64,000 nt of DNA, from positions 372,001 to 436,000 of the forward strand of contig CBDCPP010000001.1 of NCBI GenBank assembly GCA_965220315.1, in the 5' to 3' direction. The DNA comes from JAPOXK01 sp965220315. GTDB taxonomy: Bacteria; Chloroflexota; Dehalococcoidia; Bin125. Position numbers and translations under genes: made by a program. Every line of letters begins with the position of its first letter. Position 1 is the first letter of the stretch. Shown here in pieces: positions 24,441 through 33,384 of this stretch. The notes beneath the pieces are model-generated. The model did not search any database. It was not told the origin of the DNA and was given only the letters and a program-made list of their open reading frames with translations.

Positions 24441-25337
24441 ATGAACGACGACAACACCGCGGCCATTGATGCCCGAGGACTCTCCTACAGCGTCGAGGCG
24501 AAGACGCTGCTGGATCGCGTCGACGTGCGCGCCGAGCGGGGGCAGTTCGTCGGGCTAATAGGCCCCAACGGCGCCGGAAAGTCGACCCTGCTCAGGGTCC
24601 TCTCCAGCGTCCTCCGCCATCAGGAGGGAGCGGTCCGGCTGGAAGGCACCGACCTGAAGTCCCTTTCAGCTAAGGACGCCGCCGCCATCCTTGCGCTCGT
24701 CCCCCAGATCGCGCCCTACACGCAGGGCTTCACTGCCTTCGAACTCGTCCTCATGGGCCGCTACCCACACCTAGGGCGCTTTCATGTGGAAGGAACGGCA
24801 GATAACCGCATCGCCAGAGACGCGATGCGACTCACGGAGACCGAGCAATTCACCGCCAGAACGCTCGACACGCTATCGGGTGGAGAGCGCCAGCGAGTGT
24901 TCCTGGCCCGCGCCCTGGCGCAACAGCCCCGCATCCTGCTGCTGGACGAGCCGACATCGAACCTGGATGTCCTGCACCAGCTCAAGATACTCGGACTGAT
25001 ACGGCAGCTCGTTGCGGATGGGTTGACGGCTATTGCCGCCATCCACGACCTGAACCTGGCGGCTCGCTATTGCGACCGTCTGGTACTGCTGAGCAATGGC
25101 AGGATGCTCATCGATGGACCGCCGGAGGTGGTGCTGTCTCCAGAGACGATCGAGTCCGCTTTCGGGGTGAGGTCTGCTGTCTACCGCGATCCCGTGACCG
25201 GTTCCTTAGCGATTAGCCTGATAGGCCCGGCAGACGAGAGCCAGGCGGGGCCGGACTTGCGTGGCGATCTCGCCCGGGCTCACACAAACGGTCGGAGAGC
25301 TGCTAGCAAGAACGGCGTAGCCAGTGCCGCCCGCTGA
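24441..25337 (+). CDS. btuD: corrinoid ABC transporter ATP-binding protein
   Basis: A 298-residue FecE/BtuD-type ABC ATPase. Walker A is GPNGAGKSTLL (about 34-44), the Q-loop ILALVPQIAPY near 85, the signature LSGGERQRVFLARALAQQP near 145, Walker B RILLLDEPTSNLDVLHQ near 165, and the switch His in AAIHDLNLAARYC. The tail of about 40 residues after the core is variable. It lies six bases after btuF and overlaps cobO by 14 bases, so the operon is tightly packed. Confidence 0.94.
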   Translation: MNDDNTAAIDARGLSYSVEAKTLLDRVDVRAERGQFVGLIGPNGAGKSTLLRVLSSVLRHQEGAVRLEGTDLKSLSAKDAAAILALVPQIAPYTQGFTAFELVLMGRYPHLGRFHVEGTADNRIARDAMRLTETEQFTARTLDTLSGGERQRVFLARALAQQPRILLLDEPTSNLDVLHQLKILGLIRQLVADGLTAIAAIHDLNLAARYCDRLVLLSNGRMLIDGPPEVVLSPETIESAFGVRSAVYRDPVTGSLAISLIGPADESQAGPDLRGDLARAHTNGRRAASKNGVASAAR

Positions 25338-25920
25338 TGAATTTGTGGAGGAGCGCTCGCCCGACGAAAGCACTCCTGACGCCGGGCAGCGTCGCCACGC
25401 CCAGCATGGCCTAGTCATCGTCAATACCGGCGAGGGCAAGGGCAAGACGACTGCCGCGCTCGGCGTCATCTTCCGGGCCTGGGGCCGCGACTTCCGCGTG
25501 AGAATGTTTCAGTTCATCAAGCACACGACGGCGAGATTTGGAGAGCATCGAGCAGCCATACGGACCGGGATACCGATCGAGGCGCTCGGCGATGGTTTCA
25601 CCTGGCTCTCGAAAGACATGGATCAGACGGCTGCCCTGGCGTTAGCGCAGTGGGGTCGCTGCCAGAAAGCGATCTTGCAAGGAGAGGACGACATTATCGT
25701 TCTGGATGAATTCACCTATGCCATGCACTATGGGTGGGTACCCGTCTCCGAAGTCATCGACACGCTGAAGCGTCGTCCCGACACGATGCACGTCATTGTC
25801 ACTGGAAGGTATGCCCCCCAGGAGCTAATCGATTTCGCCGACTTGGTCACCGAAATGAAGATGATCAAGCACCCCTATCAAGAACAGGGCATCAAGGCCC
25901 AACCGGGGATCGAGTTCTAG
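25324..25920 (+). CDS. cobO: corrinoid adenosyltransferase (CobA/CobO/BtuR type)
   Basis: A 198-residue ATP:cob(I)alamin/cobyrinate adenosyltransferase of the CobA family. The P-loop-like GLVIVNTGEGKGKTTAALGVIFRAWG (about residues 29-54) is diagnostic, followed by FRVRMFQFIKH, and the conserved DDIIVLDEFTYAMHYGWV near 120 and HVIVTGRYAPQELIDFADLVTEMKMIKHPYQEQGIKAQPGIEF at the C-terminus. It attaches the 5'-deoxyadenosyl group to imported corrinoids. The GTG start overlaps the end of btuD; the first 25 residues are low in conservation, so a later start is possible. Confidence 0.93.
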   Translation: MPPADEFVEERSPDESTPDAGQRRHAQHGLVIVNTGEGKGKTTAALGVIFRAWGRDFRVRMFQFIKHTTARFGEHRAAIRTGIPIEALGDGFTWLSKDMDQTAALALAQWGRCQKAILQGEDDIIVLDEFTYAMHYGWVPVSEVIDTLKRRPDTMHVIVTGRYAPQELIDFADLVTEMKMIKHPYQEQGIKAQPGIEF

Positions 25921-25937
25921 CGATATCTCTCGATGAT

Positions 25938-27002
25938 GTGGTTGCGGGCATCAGGCCGGCCAGCCCTCGCGCAAGACGGGCAGCGCAGCTTCGGCAAGAA
26001 CTTCTGACCAAGCCGCCGGGAAGCCTGGGTCAATTGGAGCAACTTTCCCTCCAACTGGCAGGAATCTTGGGGACGGAACAGCCAACTCTTCAAGGCAAGG
26101 TGGTTGTCGTGGCGGCTGGAGACCACGGAGTAGTTGCCCAGAAAGTCACCGGGTACCCCCAAGAGGTCACCGCCCAGATGGTGCGAAATTTCTTGGCAGG
26201 CGGTGCAGCCATCAGCGTCATGGCGCGGAGGGCGGGAGTGAGGCTCGTAATTGTCGACGCGGGAGTGGCTACACCGCTTCCTGCCCACCCCGACCTCCGA
26301 GTTCTCGGCCTAGGACGCGGCACCGCAGACATCACACAGGGCCCGGCCATGACAAGGGAGCAGGCCGAGACATGCGTGAGGGCGGGAATCAACCTTGCCC
26401 TAGAGGCCGTGGAGGCAGGGGTTGACCTCATAGGGACCGGCGACATGGGCATCGGCAACACGACGGCGGCGAGCGCCATCACTGCGGCCCTCACTCGCAG
26501 GCCACCATCTGAGACGACGGACCGGGGGACGGGACGAAATGACTTGGAGCTGGAACACAAGACCGCCGTTGTCGAGCGCGCGCTGGAGGTGAATCAGCCC
26601 GATCCGGATGATGCGCTGGACGTTCTAACCAAGGTCGGTGGCTTCGAAATTGGCCTGCTGGCCGGTGTTGTGCTGGGCGGCTCGCTCGCTCGCCGGGTTG
26701 TGGTGCTCGACGGCTTCATTTCAGGAGCCGCAGGCCTCATCGCCCACAGTCTCTGTCCCACCGTGACTGACTACACCATCGCCGCGCATTTATCGGCCGA
26801 GTCCGGACATCGTGCCGCCTTGCTGCACCTGGGATTACGGCCCCTCCTGGATCTCGGCATGCGACTCGGGGAAGGCACCGGTGCGGTGCTGGCCATGGGG
26901 TTGATTGAAGCAGCCGCGGCCTGCCTGTCCGAGATGTCGACTTTTGCCGAGGCCGGGGTTTCGGGCGCCAAAACGGAGGATCCGAGCGGGCAGGCACATT
27001 GA
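25938..27002 (+). CDS. cobT: nicotinate-nucleotide--dimethylbenzimidazole phosphoribosyltransferase
   Basis: A roughly 354-residue CobT, which makes alpha-ribazole phosphate for the lower loop of cobalamin. Core motifs are LTKPPGSLGQLEQLSLQLAG near residue 22, VVVAAGDHGVVAQKVTGYPQEVTAQMVRNFLAGGAAISVMAR near 55-97, GTGDMGIGNTTAASAITAAL near 165, and KVGGFEIGLLAGVVLGGSL near 225. The frame is open further upstream, but homology starts near RPASPRARRA, so I chose the GTG at 25938, 17 bases after cobO. No good ribosome site is visible, and the start is therefore uncertain. Its stop overlaps the TTG start of cobS. Confidence 0.9.
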   Translation: MVAGIRPASPRARRAAQLRQELLTKPPGSLGQLEQLSLQLAGILGTEQPTLQGKVVVVAAGDHGVVAQKVTGYPQEVTAQMVRNFLAGGAAISVMARRAGVRLVIVDAGVATPLPAHPDLRVLGLGRGTADITQGPAMTREQAETCVRAGINLALEAVEAGVDLIGTGDMGIGNTTAASAITAALTRRPPSETTDRGTGRNDLELEHKTAVVERALEVNQPDPDDALDVLTKVGGFEIGLLAGVVLGGSLARRVVVLDGFISGAAGLIAHSLCPTVTDYTIAAHLSAESGHRAALLHLGLRPLLDLGMRLGEGTGAVLAMGLIEAAAACLSEMSTFAEAGVSGAKTEDPSGQAH

Positions 27003-27761
27003 GAAGCTTACGGTTGGCTATCGGATTCCTAACGGTGCTTCCCACTGCGCCCAGAGGCGTGGTGCAGATGGGGCCCGCACGCGCTTACTTCCCGCTCGTG
27101 GGCCTGGGGCTGGGAGCCATCCTCTTGGGATTGGACTTCGCGGCCAGGCAAGCGCTACCGCCCCTGGTCGTGGGTGCACTCCTAGTCGCGGCACTGCTGG
27201 TGCTGACGCGAGCGCTACACACGGAAGGGTTTCTCGAACTCCTGCGATGGGCTGTTCGGTGGCTACAGCCGGGTGGAGCGGCTCAGAATTCTCAGGGATA
27301 CGCACGTAGGCGCATTCGCCGTGATCGGCGGCGTGGCCCTGTTGCTGTTGAAGTGGACTCTCATCGTAAGTATTCCGGACGAGGCCCGTACCGGCCTGCT
27401 ACTGATCTTCCCGTGCCTATCGAGGTTTGGGATGGTAGCGACCATGGCCTTCTTCCCCTACGCCAGAGAGCATGGATTAGGCACGTCGTTTCAAGACGGG
27501 CGCACTCGGTGGCAGGTCGTATTCGGACTCGCCACTGCCGCCGCGGCGGGTGGGCTGTTCCTCGGTGTCACCGGCGTGCTGCTGCTGGGGGCGGTGACCG
27601 GGGTGTCGCTGGTGCTGGGCCGCTGGATTACAGGGCTGCTGGGAGGCATGACGGGCGACACTTACGGCGCGGTGAACGAGGTGGCGGAGGTGGCCGTCCT
27701 CTTGTTGGGCATTGGCCTTTTCGCCGCGATTCCCGGAGCGTTGCAAGCACCGCTCTGGTAG
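26999..27761 (+). pseudogene. cobS: adenosylcobinamide-GDP ribazoletransferase, frameshifted as sequenced
   Basis: CobS joins alpha-ribazole to adenosylcobinamide-GDP in the membrane. The first part (TTG at 26999, overlapping the cobT stop) reads RLAIGFLTVLPTAPRG through ALHTEGFLEL. Near 27241-27243 the frame must shift by one base: deleting one C from CTCC gives CDGLFGGYSRVERLRILRDTHVGAFAV, which restores the diagnostic LHxxGxxDxxDG-type and RxxILRDxxxGxFG motifs and runs on to the stop at 27761. Beyond this one indel the gene is intact with normal hydrophobic helices. It is either a sequencing or assembly error or a very recent mutation; the rest of the operon is intact. Confidence 0.85.
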
Positions 27762-27799
27762 AAGGCTCTGGATGAGGATGCTTAAGGAAGAGCGAACCA

Positions 27800-28453
27800 C
27801 TGGACGCAACTAGGGACACGGGCAGCTGGTACCTCGTGCGGCACGGGGAGACCGACTGGAACCTGAGCGGGCAGATTCAGGGTCATACGGATATCCCGCT
27901 TAGTGAGCACGGCAGATTCCAGGTCAGAATGCTGGCGAAGAGGCTCTCTGATTACAGCTTTTCCAAAATCTATGCCAGTGACCTTTGCCGCGCACAGGAA
28001 AGCGCAGAGACGATAGCCAAATTGGGCGAGGCCGTGGTTGAGGTTGACCCAGACCTGCGTGAGTTCTCCTACGGAGCGTGGGAGAGCTTGACGCGTGAGG
28101 AGGTCGAAGCCCAGGACCCGAAAGGCTTCGCCAAACGGATCAGCGGAGGGAACCATGCGTTCGCCGCGCCCGGGGGGGAAAGCGCGACCCAGGTGCTGGA
28201 ACGCGTGCGGCGATTCCATGCCCGCGCGGTGGAGCGCCATGACCCAAGCGAGAACCTTTTGATCGTCGCCCACGGAGGATCGATTCGCGCTCTCCTCGTC
28301 TGCCTGTTAGGGCTGCCGGATACGCACTTCTGGCGGCTGCAGGTCGACCTCGGCAGTCTTTCCGTCGTCCAAAACCATCCCGGAGAACGCATTCTCGAAC
28401 GCTGGAACGACACGTGCCATCTGGCCTCACTTGAATCAAGGACTGGCGAATGA
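27800..28453 (+). CDS. cobC: histidine phosphatase, probable alpha-ribazole phosphatase
   Basis: A phosphoglycerate-mutase-like histidine phosphatase of about 217 residues, which in this place probably removes the 5'-phosphate from alpha-ribazole phosphate. The catalytic LVRHGETDWNLSGQIQGHTDIPLSEHG opens the protein, and the second His is in LLIVAHGGSIRALL near residue 155. The start is odd: the first ATG/GTG/TTG in frame is the GTG inside LVRHGE (27836), which would remove the first beta strand. A CTG at 27800 with AAGGAAG upstream keeps the strand (WYLVRHGE), so I chose it. The stop overlaps the cobU start in ATGA. Confidence 0.85.
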   Translation: MDATRDTGSWYLVRHGETDWNLSGQIQGHTDIPLSEHGRFQVRMLAKRLSDYSFSKIYASDLCRAQESAETIAKLGEAVVEVDPDLREFSYGAWESLTREEVEAQDPKGFAKRISGGNHAFAAPGGESATQVLERVRRFHARAVERHDPSENLLIVAHGGSIRALLVCLLGLPDTHFWRLQVDLGSLSVVQNHPGERILERWNDTCHLASLESRTGE

Positions 28454-29031
28454 ACAAGCGATTGACCCTGATCCTGGGCGGCGTCCGGGCCGGGAAGAGC
28501 AGGTACGCCCAGCAACTGGCCAGGCGCGGCGGCCGCGTGCTCTTCGTGGCCACTGCGGAGGCCGGCGACCAAGAAATGGCAGCGCGTATCCAGGCTCACC
28601 GCGAGAGCCGACCCACGGAGTGGGACACACTTGAAGAGCCCCTGAATTTAGTAGCTGCACTGGCGCCGCTGGCGTCCCGCTACGACACGATCGTGCTCGA
28701 CTGTCTGACGCTATGGGTCAGCAACCTGCTGCTGAAGAGTCGAGCGTCCGAGGCGGCGGACGTGGACATTTCCTCCGAGACCCAAGGACTCCTGAGGTTG
28801 TACAAGGAAGGCGCGGCCTCCTGGATCGTCGTCAGCAACGAGGTGGGCCTGGGCGTGATGCCGGCAACCGAGCTGGGCCGCATCTACGCCGATGAGCTTG
28901 GACGGACGAACCAACGCGTCGCGGCGGCGGCGGACGGCGTGTACTTCATGGCGGCCGGGCTACCGATCGACATGAAGACCATCAGCCGGGACCGCACTGC
29001 GCACTCAGCGCCCCAGGATCCCGCCCAGTAG
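28450..29031 (+). CDS. cobU: adenosylcobinamide kinase / cobinamide-phosphate guanylyltransferase
   Basis: A 193-residue bifunctional CobU/CobP. The N-terminal P-loop LILGGVRAGKSRYAQQLA (about residues 7-24) and LFVATAEAGDQEMAARIQAHRESRPTEWDTLEEP near 33-66 contain the kinase site and the His that is guanylylated. LDCLTLWVSNLLL near 84 and VVSNEVGLGVMPATELGRIYADELGRTNQRVAAAADGVYFMAAGLPI near 125-172 complete the family signature. It phosphorylates and GMP-activates adenosylcobinamide for CobS. It is the last gene of the corrinoid operon; pseudogene debris follows. Confidence 0.95.
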   Translation: MNKRLTLILGGVRAGKSRYAQQLARRGGRVLFVATAEAGDQEMAARIQAHRESRPTEWDTLEEPLNLVAALAPLASRYDTIVLDCLTLWVSNLLLKSRASEAADVDISSETQGLLRLYKEGAASWIVVSNEVGLGVMPATELGRIYADELGRTNQRVAAAADGVYFMAAGLPIDMKTISRDRTAHSAPQDPAQ

Positions 29032-29143
29032 ACCAATCCCATATCAAGGTGTGTGCGCACCCGCGCCGCCGGCTTGCCGTACCCAGCGTCCGGTTCGACC
29101 GCCTCACTGGCGAGCGCAACGCCACCGATTACGTGCAGGAGTA

Positions 29144-29335
29144 GTTCCGGTTCCTCCATGTCACGCCTTTGAACCCCGGCGCGGAGCACCTGGCTTTGTT
29201 CCGCCGCGCCCTCGCCGCTTCGGGCGTTGGGCAAACCTCATGACGGACGCTCACATCGTCGCGCTGGCGATCGAGCACCAAACCGAGGTTCACTCCAACG
29301 ATACGGACTTCGGCCGCTTTCCCGGCCTCTGCTAG
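29144..29335 (+). pseudogene. relic of a VapC-type PIN-domain toxin (C-terminal part)
   Basis: Two adjoining frames together read as the end of a VapC ribonuclease: FLHVTPLNPGAEHLALFRRALAASGVG, then after a shift of about two missing bases, MTDAHIVALAIEHQTEVHSNDTDFGRFPGL and a stop. The TDAH and S-N-D-T-D-F-x-R-F-P-G-L motifs carry the distal PIN acidic residues. The N-terminal half with the first catalytic Asp is absent. No antitoxin is seen. The remaining 250 bases up to 29585 hold nothing I recognise. Confidence 0.7.
29157..29252 (+). repeat. direct repeat copy 1 (VapC relic segment)
   Basis: A 96-base segment from CATGTCACGCC to GACGGACGCTC is repeated at 33369-33463 in the same orientation. 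The copies differ by two substitutions and a one-base deletion. They enclose the secreted protease gene, and the sequence outside each copy is different. Confidence 0.9.
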
Positions 29336-29585
29336 CGAAATCCGCTCTGATCGCAGCCGGCCGGTTCAATCACACCGTCACGGTTTCGTGTCCAAGCTCT
29401 GAGCAACCATGCTTCCTGAACCATGCTGAGCCTTGCTAGGCCGCGATCGCTCATGCGCCAGCACTTCTCGTAGCGCCTCGTCGAGGCGCAGATGGCGGAG
29501 TGGGTCCGTCAGGCGTCCGCCCTGCCGGGCTGGCGCGGGTTCTGACGCCCGTCCGCAGGGAGCGAGGCCGCGACTGGCCTCGTCT

Positions 29586-32500
29586 TCAGTTCCCGCCGGT
29601 CTCGTCGATGATGATGATCCATCTCCGCGCACCCACCCGGATCTCCACCGCCCTCGGCACGACGTCGTCCGGGACTGCAAAGGCCTGCTGAAACCACCTG
29701 TATGCGCGAAGGCCGGGGGCGTCCCGGTAGACCCGCCCACTCCCATGGCCCTCAAGGACGCTGGCATCCGCCGCGATCAATGATGCTTGCAGACGTGTGT
29801 CCCAGCCCACTGGATCGGCGAGCGTCACGAACACGCCGTGGGGGTGGAACCCGAAACATTGAGTCGGCGTACCGTAGCGAACGATCTCAACCTCCCCGAT
29901 CTCGATGCGAGCGCGATGCAGCGTCGATCTGTTCGATCTATCGCCATACGCGCCGAAGGCCTCCACACAGGTCAACTCCGGCTCCTTATCAGCGATCGCG
30001 GGAGGAGGCACGTCTGTCTCTTGTTCCGGGATCGAGACGATCAAGCGAACCGGCTCCGCCTCCGCCAAGTTGAAGCGCCACGAGCGGACATCGGGATCAA
30101 CGTCGCCACCACGCCCGACGGGATCGTGCCGTCGGCCGCGCGCGTCCTCAAGCTGGATGGTGACGTCATCGAACTCCGCGAGTTGCGGGAACCGCAGGCG
30201 CACGAAGTGCGTGGAGGCCCAGGAGTCCGAGGCAGCCAAGCCAGGACAAGACCACCTGTTGAATTCGGTCGCCTGGAGTAATTCCGTCCCCGGCGGGGCG
30301 ACGAGGGACAGGTCGATGGTCGACCGCGGCGACCGCGGCGACCGCGGCTCGGCGCAGAAGAGGCTCGGTACCTGATCGGATCGGTACTCAACGATGAAGA
30401 TCTTGCCCCCCCAGCCACATCGGGACGGCCAGCGCTGTTCGCCGTCCACGACGCTCGTCAGGTCCGATGACGCCGCGCTCACCAGGTACACGGCATAGAC
30501 GACGTCGAATCGGGTTGACGACCGGACATTGCAGATCCAGCCGCCGAAGTTCGGCTGCGCGGTGCTCAGATAGACCGGCCTGGGCAGGAGCGCGATCGAG
30601 CCGTGCAGTTCCGGCCCCCGATCGGGCGCCTGCAACGGCAGGCGCTGCCGCCGCAACTCGCCCAGAGCGGCGGCGACGGTCTCGGCCCGCAGGGCTTCGT
30701 TGGAACCCGTCGAGATCCCGAGCACCTGCCGGCTGCACGGATCGACGATGGGAGCGCCGGCGCGGCCCCCTCCCCAGCCGTTGTGGCGCAGCAGCCGGTC
30801 CGTCACTTCCGTCACCCGCACCCGGGTCATCGTGAAGCGGCCGGCCTCGCTCCAGGGGTAGGCCACCAGGGCGGGTTCGCCGTCCGCCGACGCGGTCGAG
30901 ACCGCCAGCGGCGCGTGGAGGTGGGGGCCGAGTGCCGGGGCCGGGCCGACGATCTCGACCAGGGCCAGACCGTTGCGGGCATCGGTCGCGACGCGCGCGA
31001 CCGGCAGCGCGATGGCGCCCTGGGAGATCACGCCCCACGGAACCTCGGCGCTGAAGAGCCCGGCGGCGGTGAGGAACTGGCGCTGCCCGGCGTACAGCGC
31101 GCTGCCGTGGCCGCCCAGGGTGGACACCTGCCAGGCCAGATCCCCGAGGTCGTCCGTCAGGGCGCAGCGCGTCCGCTCCGGCGTATATTCCGGGCCGAGG
31201 GCGGCGTGCCAAGTCAGGGGGGCGGAGCGCTGCCAGCCCGCTGGGTCGGGGGGGCGCTGGGACGCGGCTGGCGGCGGGCACACCAAGGCGCCGCCCTCGA
31301 ACCGCAGGCAGGCTGCAGTTCCGGCACCGCCCGGCAGGGCGAGGAACGCGATCCGGGCGCGCTGCGCGATCTGATCCCCGGGCGCGGGCGGCTCGAGCTC
31401 CACGCGCCAACTCCGGTCGCCAATGGTCACGCGAAACGCCACGGGCTCGAAGCCCTTCGGCGCCCGCCAGCGTTGCCGGAGTTCGGAATAGTGATCGCTG
31501 CCCGCCGTACTGCGCACGGAGGTTTGGCCGGCTGGGCCGCTTCCGCCAAGGACCTGCCCGTTGGCGCCGATGAGATCGGCGGTCGGCCAGATGTCCTTTG
31601 GGACATCGACCTGCGCGCGCAGCTCGTGCGTGAAATCGTCGGGGCACCATTCGAGCACGGCGAGGTGGCCGAGCACGGTCTCCCCGAACTCCTCCTGTGA
31701 CTCGTGGAGGATCGCGGTGAATTCCGGATCGTACGGATCGTCCCGCTGGCAGGCCCAATCGTCGCTCGCGGCATCCCCGTCGCCCACAGCATCATCGTCG
31801 CCCGCAGCATCAGGAGCTTGGCGGAACGCGATCACGGTGACGCTGCCATAGCCGCACCGGCCTGTCGAGGGTTCGCCCCACTCGATCCGGAGCTTCGAGT
31901 TCCCCGCCACTCCAATCCACCACTCGCCTTCGACGCCGACGCAATCGACGTCGGCCGGCGGTTCGGGGCCATAATGCCAGATCACCACCCCGTCCGGGAT
32001 CACGATTCCCGGGGGCGGCGCGGGCAGCGCCGGGGGCGGTTGGTCCAGGCCTTTCAGGGTCTCTCGGAGCACCGCACCGGAATGCGAGAGATTTCCGAAG
32101 AATGAGCCGGCCCAGAGCACGCCGATGACGTTCCCGCAGGCGTCGAACATGGGCCCGCCGCTATTGCCACCCCGCACGGAGCTATTGGTCAGGATCTCAT
32201 CCTCCCAGACGCGCGTGATGACGCCCGTGGCGGCGGTCAGGGCGCCGGCCGCCGGATACCCGACCAGGTAGACCGGCTCGCCGACCTCGTCGGGCGTGGG
32301 ATCACGGAAGGCCACGCCGGGCACATCCCGGACCGCGCGCGGATCGAACGCTTCCAGCAGCGCGACGTCGTACTCGGGGTCCGCGCCCAGCACCGCCGCG
32401 GGCACGACGCGGTCGCCGTGGCGCAGGACGACCACCGGCGGCACGTCGTCGATGACGTGGTGCGCCGTGACGAACCGGCCGTCGCCGATGTGGAAGGCCG

Positions 32501-32951
32501 AGCCGCGAGCACGGATCGTTTCGACCTTCCAGGTCGCGGCGAACATGCGCTCCAGGGCGGCGGCGTCGCAGGAGCCGGCCGGGGGGAAGATCGTTGGGGG
32601 CGCGACGATCCGTTGCGGATCCAGCGGCACGTTCCAGGCGATCTCGCTGCTGGGCGTCCAACGATCGGTCCGCAGGCGCTCCGGCCGGACGAACCGCAGG
32701 TAGGGACAGACCCTCTCTTGACCGGTCGGTTCGAAGCAGAATTCCACCCGACCGTCATCGTGCTGGCGCCAGGTGATGTGTCCGCCGAGCGGATATTGCG
32801 GTCCGCCGACCCCAGCCGCTGCGTCGGCGACGTTTGGGTCGGACTGTGGATCTTCGGCACGGAGCGGGTCAGGGGAGATGGCGGCCGCGACCACGACGAT
32901 AAGTCCGGCGAGGCTCAGAACAGCACGGGCGCGGAAGGAAGTCAGCGACAT
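29586..32951 (-). CDS. large secreted trypsin-like protease with a second, inactivated protease domain
   Basis: A 1121-residue exported protein. I chose the ATG at complement 32949-32951 (MSLTSFRARAVLSLAG), which gives a standard signal peptide; the open frame extends further upstream. Residues about 150-300 are a trypsin/HtrA-like protease domain with an intact triad: His165 in FVTAHHVID, Asp195 in EYDVALLE, Ser264 in GGNSGGPMF. A second similar domain (roughly 650-800) has lost all three residues: FLTAAGLF, RNGLALVE, GGRAGAPI. Between and after them are beta-rich, Trp/Arg/Pro-containing modules with paired Cys, repeated three times near the C-terminus. The gene lies between direct repeats in a degraded accessory region. 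The substrate is unknown. Confidence 0.85.
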   Translation of the reverse strand: MSLTSFRARAVLSLAGLIVVVAAAISPDPLRAEDPQSDPNVADAAAGVGGPQYPLGGHITWRQHDDGRVEFCFEPTGQERVCPYLRFVRPERLRTDRWTPSSEIAWNVPLDPQRIVAPPTIFPPAGSCDAAALERMFAATWKVETIRARGSAFHIGDGRFVTAHHVIDDVPPVVVLRHGDRVVPAAVLGADPEYDVALLEAFDPRAVRDVPGVAFRDPTPDEVGEPVYLVGYPAAGALTAATGVITRVWEDEILTNSSVRGGNSGGPMFDACGNVIGVLWAGSFFGNLSHSGAVLRETLKGLDQPPPALPAPPPGIVIPDGVVIWHYGPEPPADVDCVGVEGEWWIGVAGNSKLRIEWGEPSTGRCGYGSVTVIAFRQAPDAAGDDDAVGDGDAASDDWACQRDDPYDPEFTAILHESQEEFGETVLGHLAVLEWCPDDFTHELRAQVDVPKDIWPTADLIGANGQVLGGSGPAGQTSVRSTAGSDHYSELRQRWRAPKGFEPVAFRVTIGDRSWRVELEPPAPGDQIAQRARIAFLALPGGAGTAACLRFEGGALVCPPPAASQRPPDPAGWQRSAPLTWHAALGPEYTPERTRCALTDDLGDLAWQVSTLGGHGSALYAGQRQFLTAAGLFSAEVPWGVISQGAIALPVARVATDARNGLALVEIVGPAPALGPHLHAPLAVSTASADGEPALVAYPWSEAGRFTMTRVRVTEVTDRLLRHNGWGGGRAGAPIVDPCSRQVLGISTGSNEALRAETVAAALGELRRQRLPLQAPDRGPELHGSIALLPRPVYLSTAQPNFGGWICNVRSSTRFDVVYAVYLVSAASSDLTSVVDGEQRWPSRCGWGGKIFIVEYRSDQVPSLFCAEPRSPRSPRSTIDLSLVAPPGTELLQATEFNRWSCPGLAASDSWASTHFVRLRFPQLAEFDDVTIQLEDARGRRHDPVGRGGDVDPDVRSWRFNLAEAEPVRLIVSIPEQETDVPPPAIADKEPELTCVEAFGAYGDRSNRSTLHRARIEIGEVEIVRYGTPTQCFGFHPHGVFVTLADPVGWDTRLQASLIAADASVLEGHGSGRVYRDAPGLRAYRWFQQAFAVPDDVVPRAVEIRVGARRWIIIIDETGGN

Positions 32952-33072
32952 TGGTCCACGGGACAAGGTAGCCCAATTTCGCCGCCATCGGCGCCATGCC
33001 CGACCATCACCAAGACGCTGAGCGGCCGGCAAGTATCCGGGCGCTCGGGACCCCCAGGAGGCGGCAACTAGG

Positions 33073-33384
33073 CTTCGGCCTCTGCTGCGCGCGGGGATCA
33101 ACCACTTCATCGACCTGACCGAGGATGGCGAACTCGGTCCGTATGCTGGGATCGCGACGGAGCAAGCCCGCCGATTGGGTACGACGGTGACATACGATCG
33201 CTATCCGATCGTCGATGTGGGGGTTCCGCGCTTGGAGGGGGATCCGCCACCAGGAGGCACCACGGTGAGTGAGATCACCACGCAGGACCGGTTCCGCGGC
33301 TGTCTGCTGGGTTTGGCGGTGGGCGATGCGCTCGGCACGACGCTGGAGTTCCAGTCTCCCGGCACCTTCATGTCACGCCCTTGA
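33073..33384 (+). pseudogene. relic of a phosphatase-like/ADP-ribosylglycohydrolase gene
   Basis: One open frame, without its own start, reads LRAGINHFIDLTEDGELGPYAGIA and TYDRYPIVDVGVPRLEG, which resembles the N-terminal part of dual-specificity-phosphatase-like proteins, then ITTQDRFRGCLLGLAVGDALGTTLEF, the opening of ADP-ribosylglycohydrolases (DraG family). It is cut off where direct repeat copy 2 begins, so both parts are truncated. The catalytic phosphatase loop and most of the DraG domain are missing. Confidence 0.65.

Noticed and set aside
30388..31758. 456-residue minus-strand frame inside the protease gene
   Set aside because: It is an Arg/Pro/Gly-rich shadow frame of the protease; the protease frame has all the motifs.
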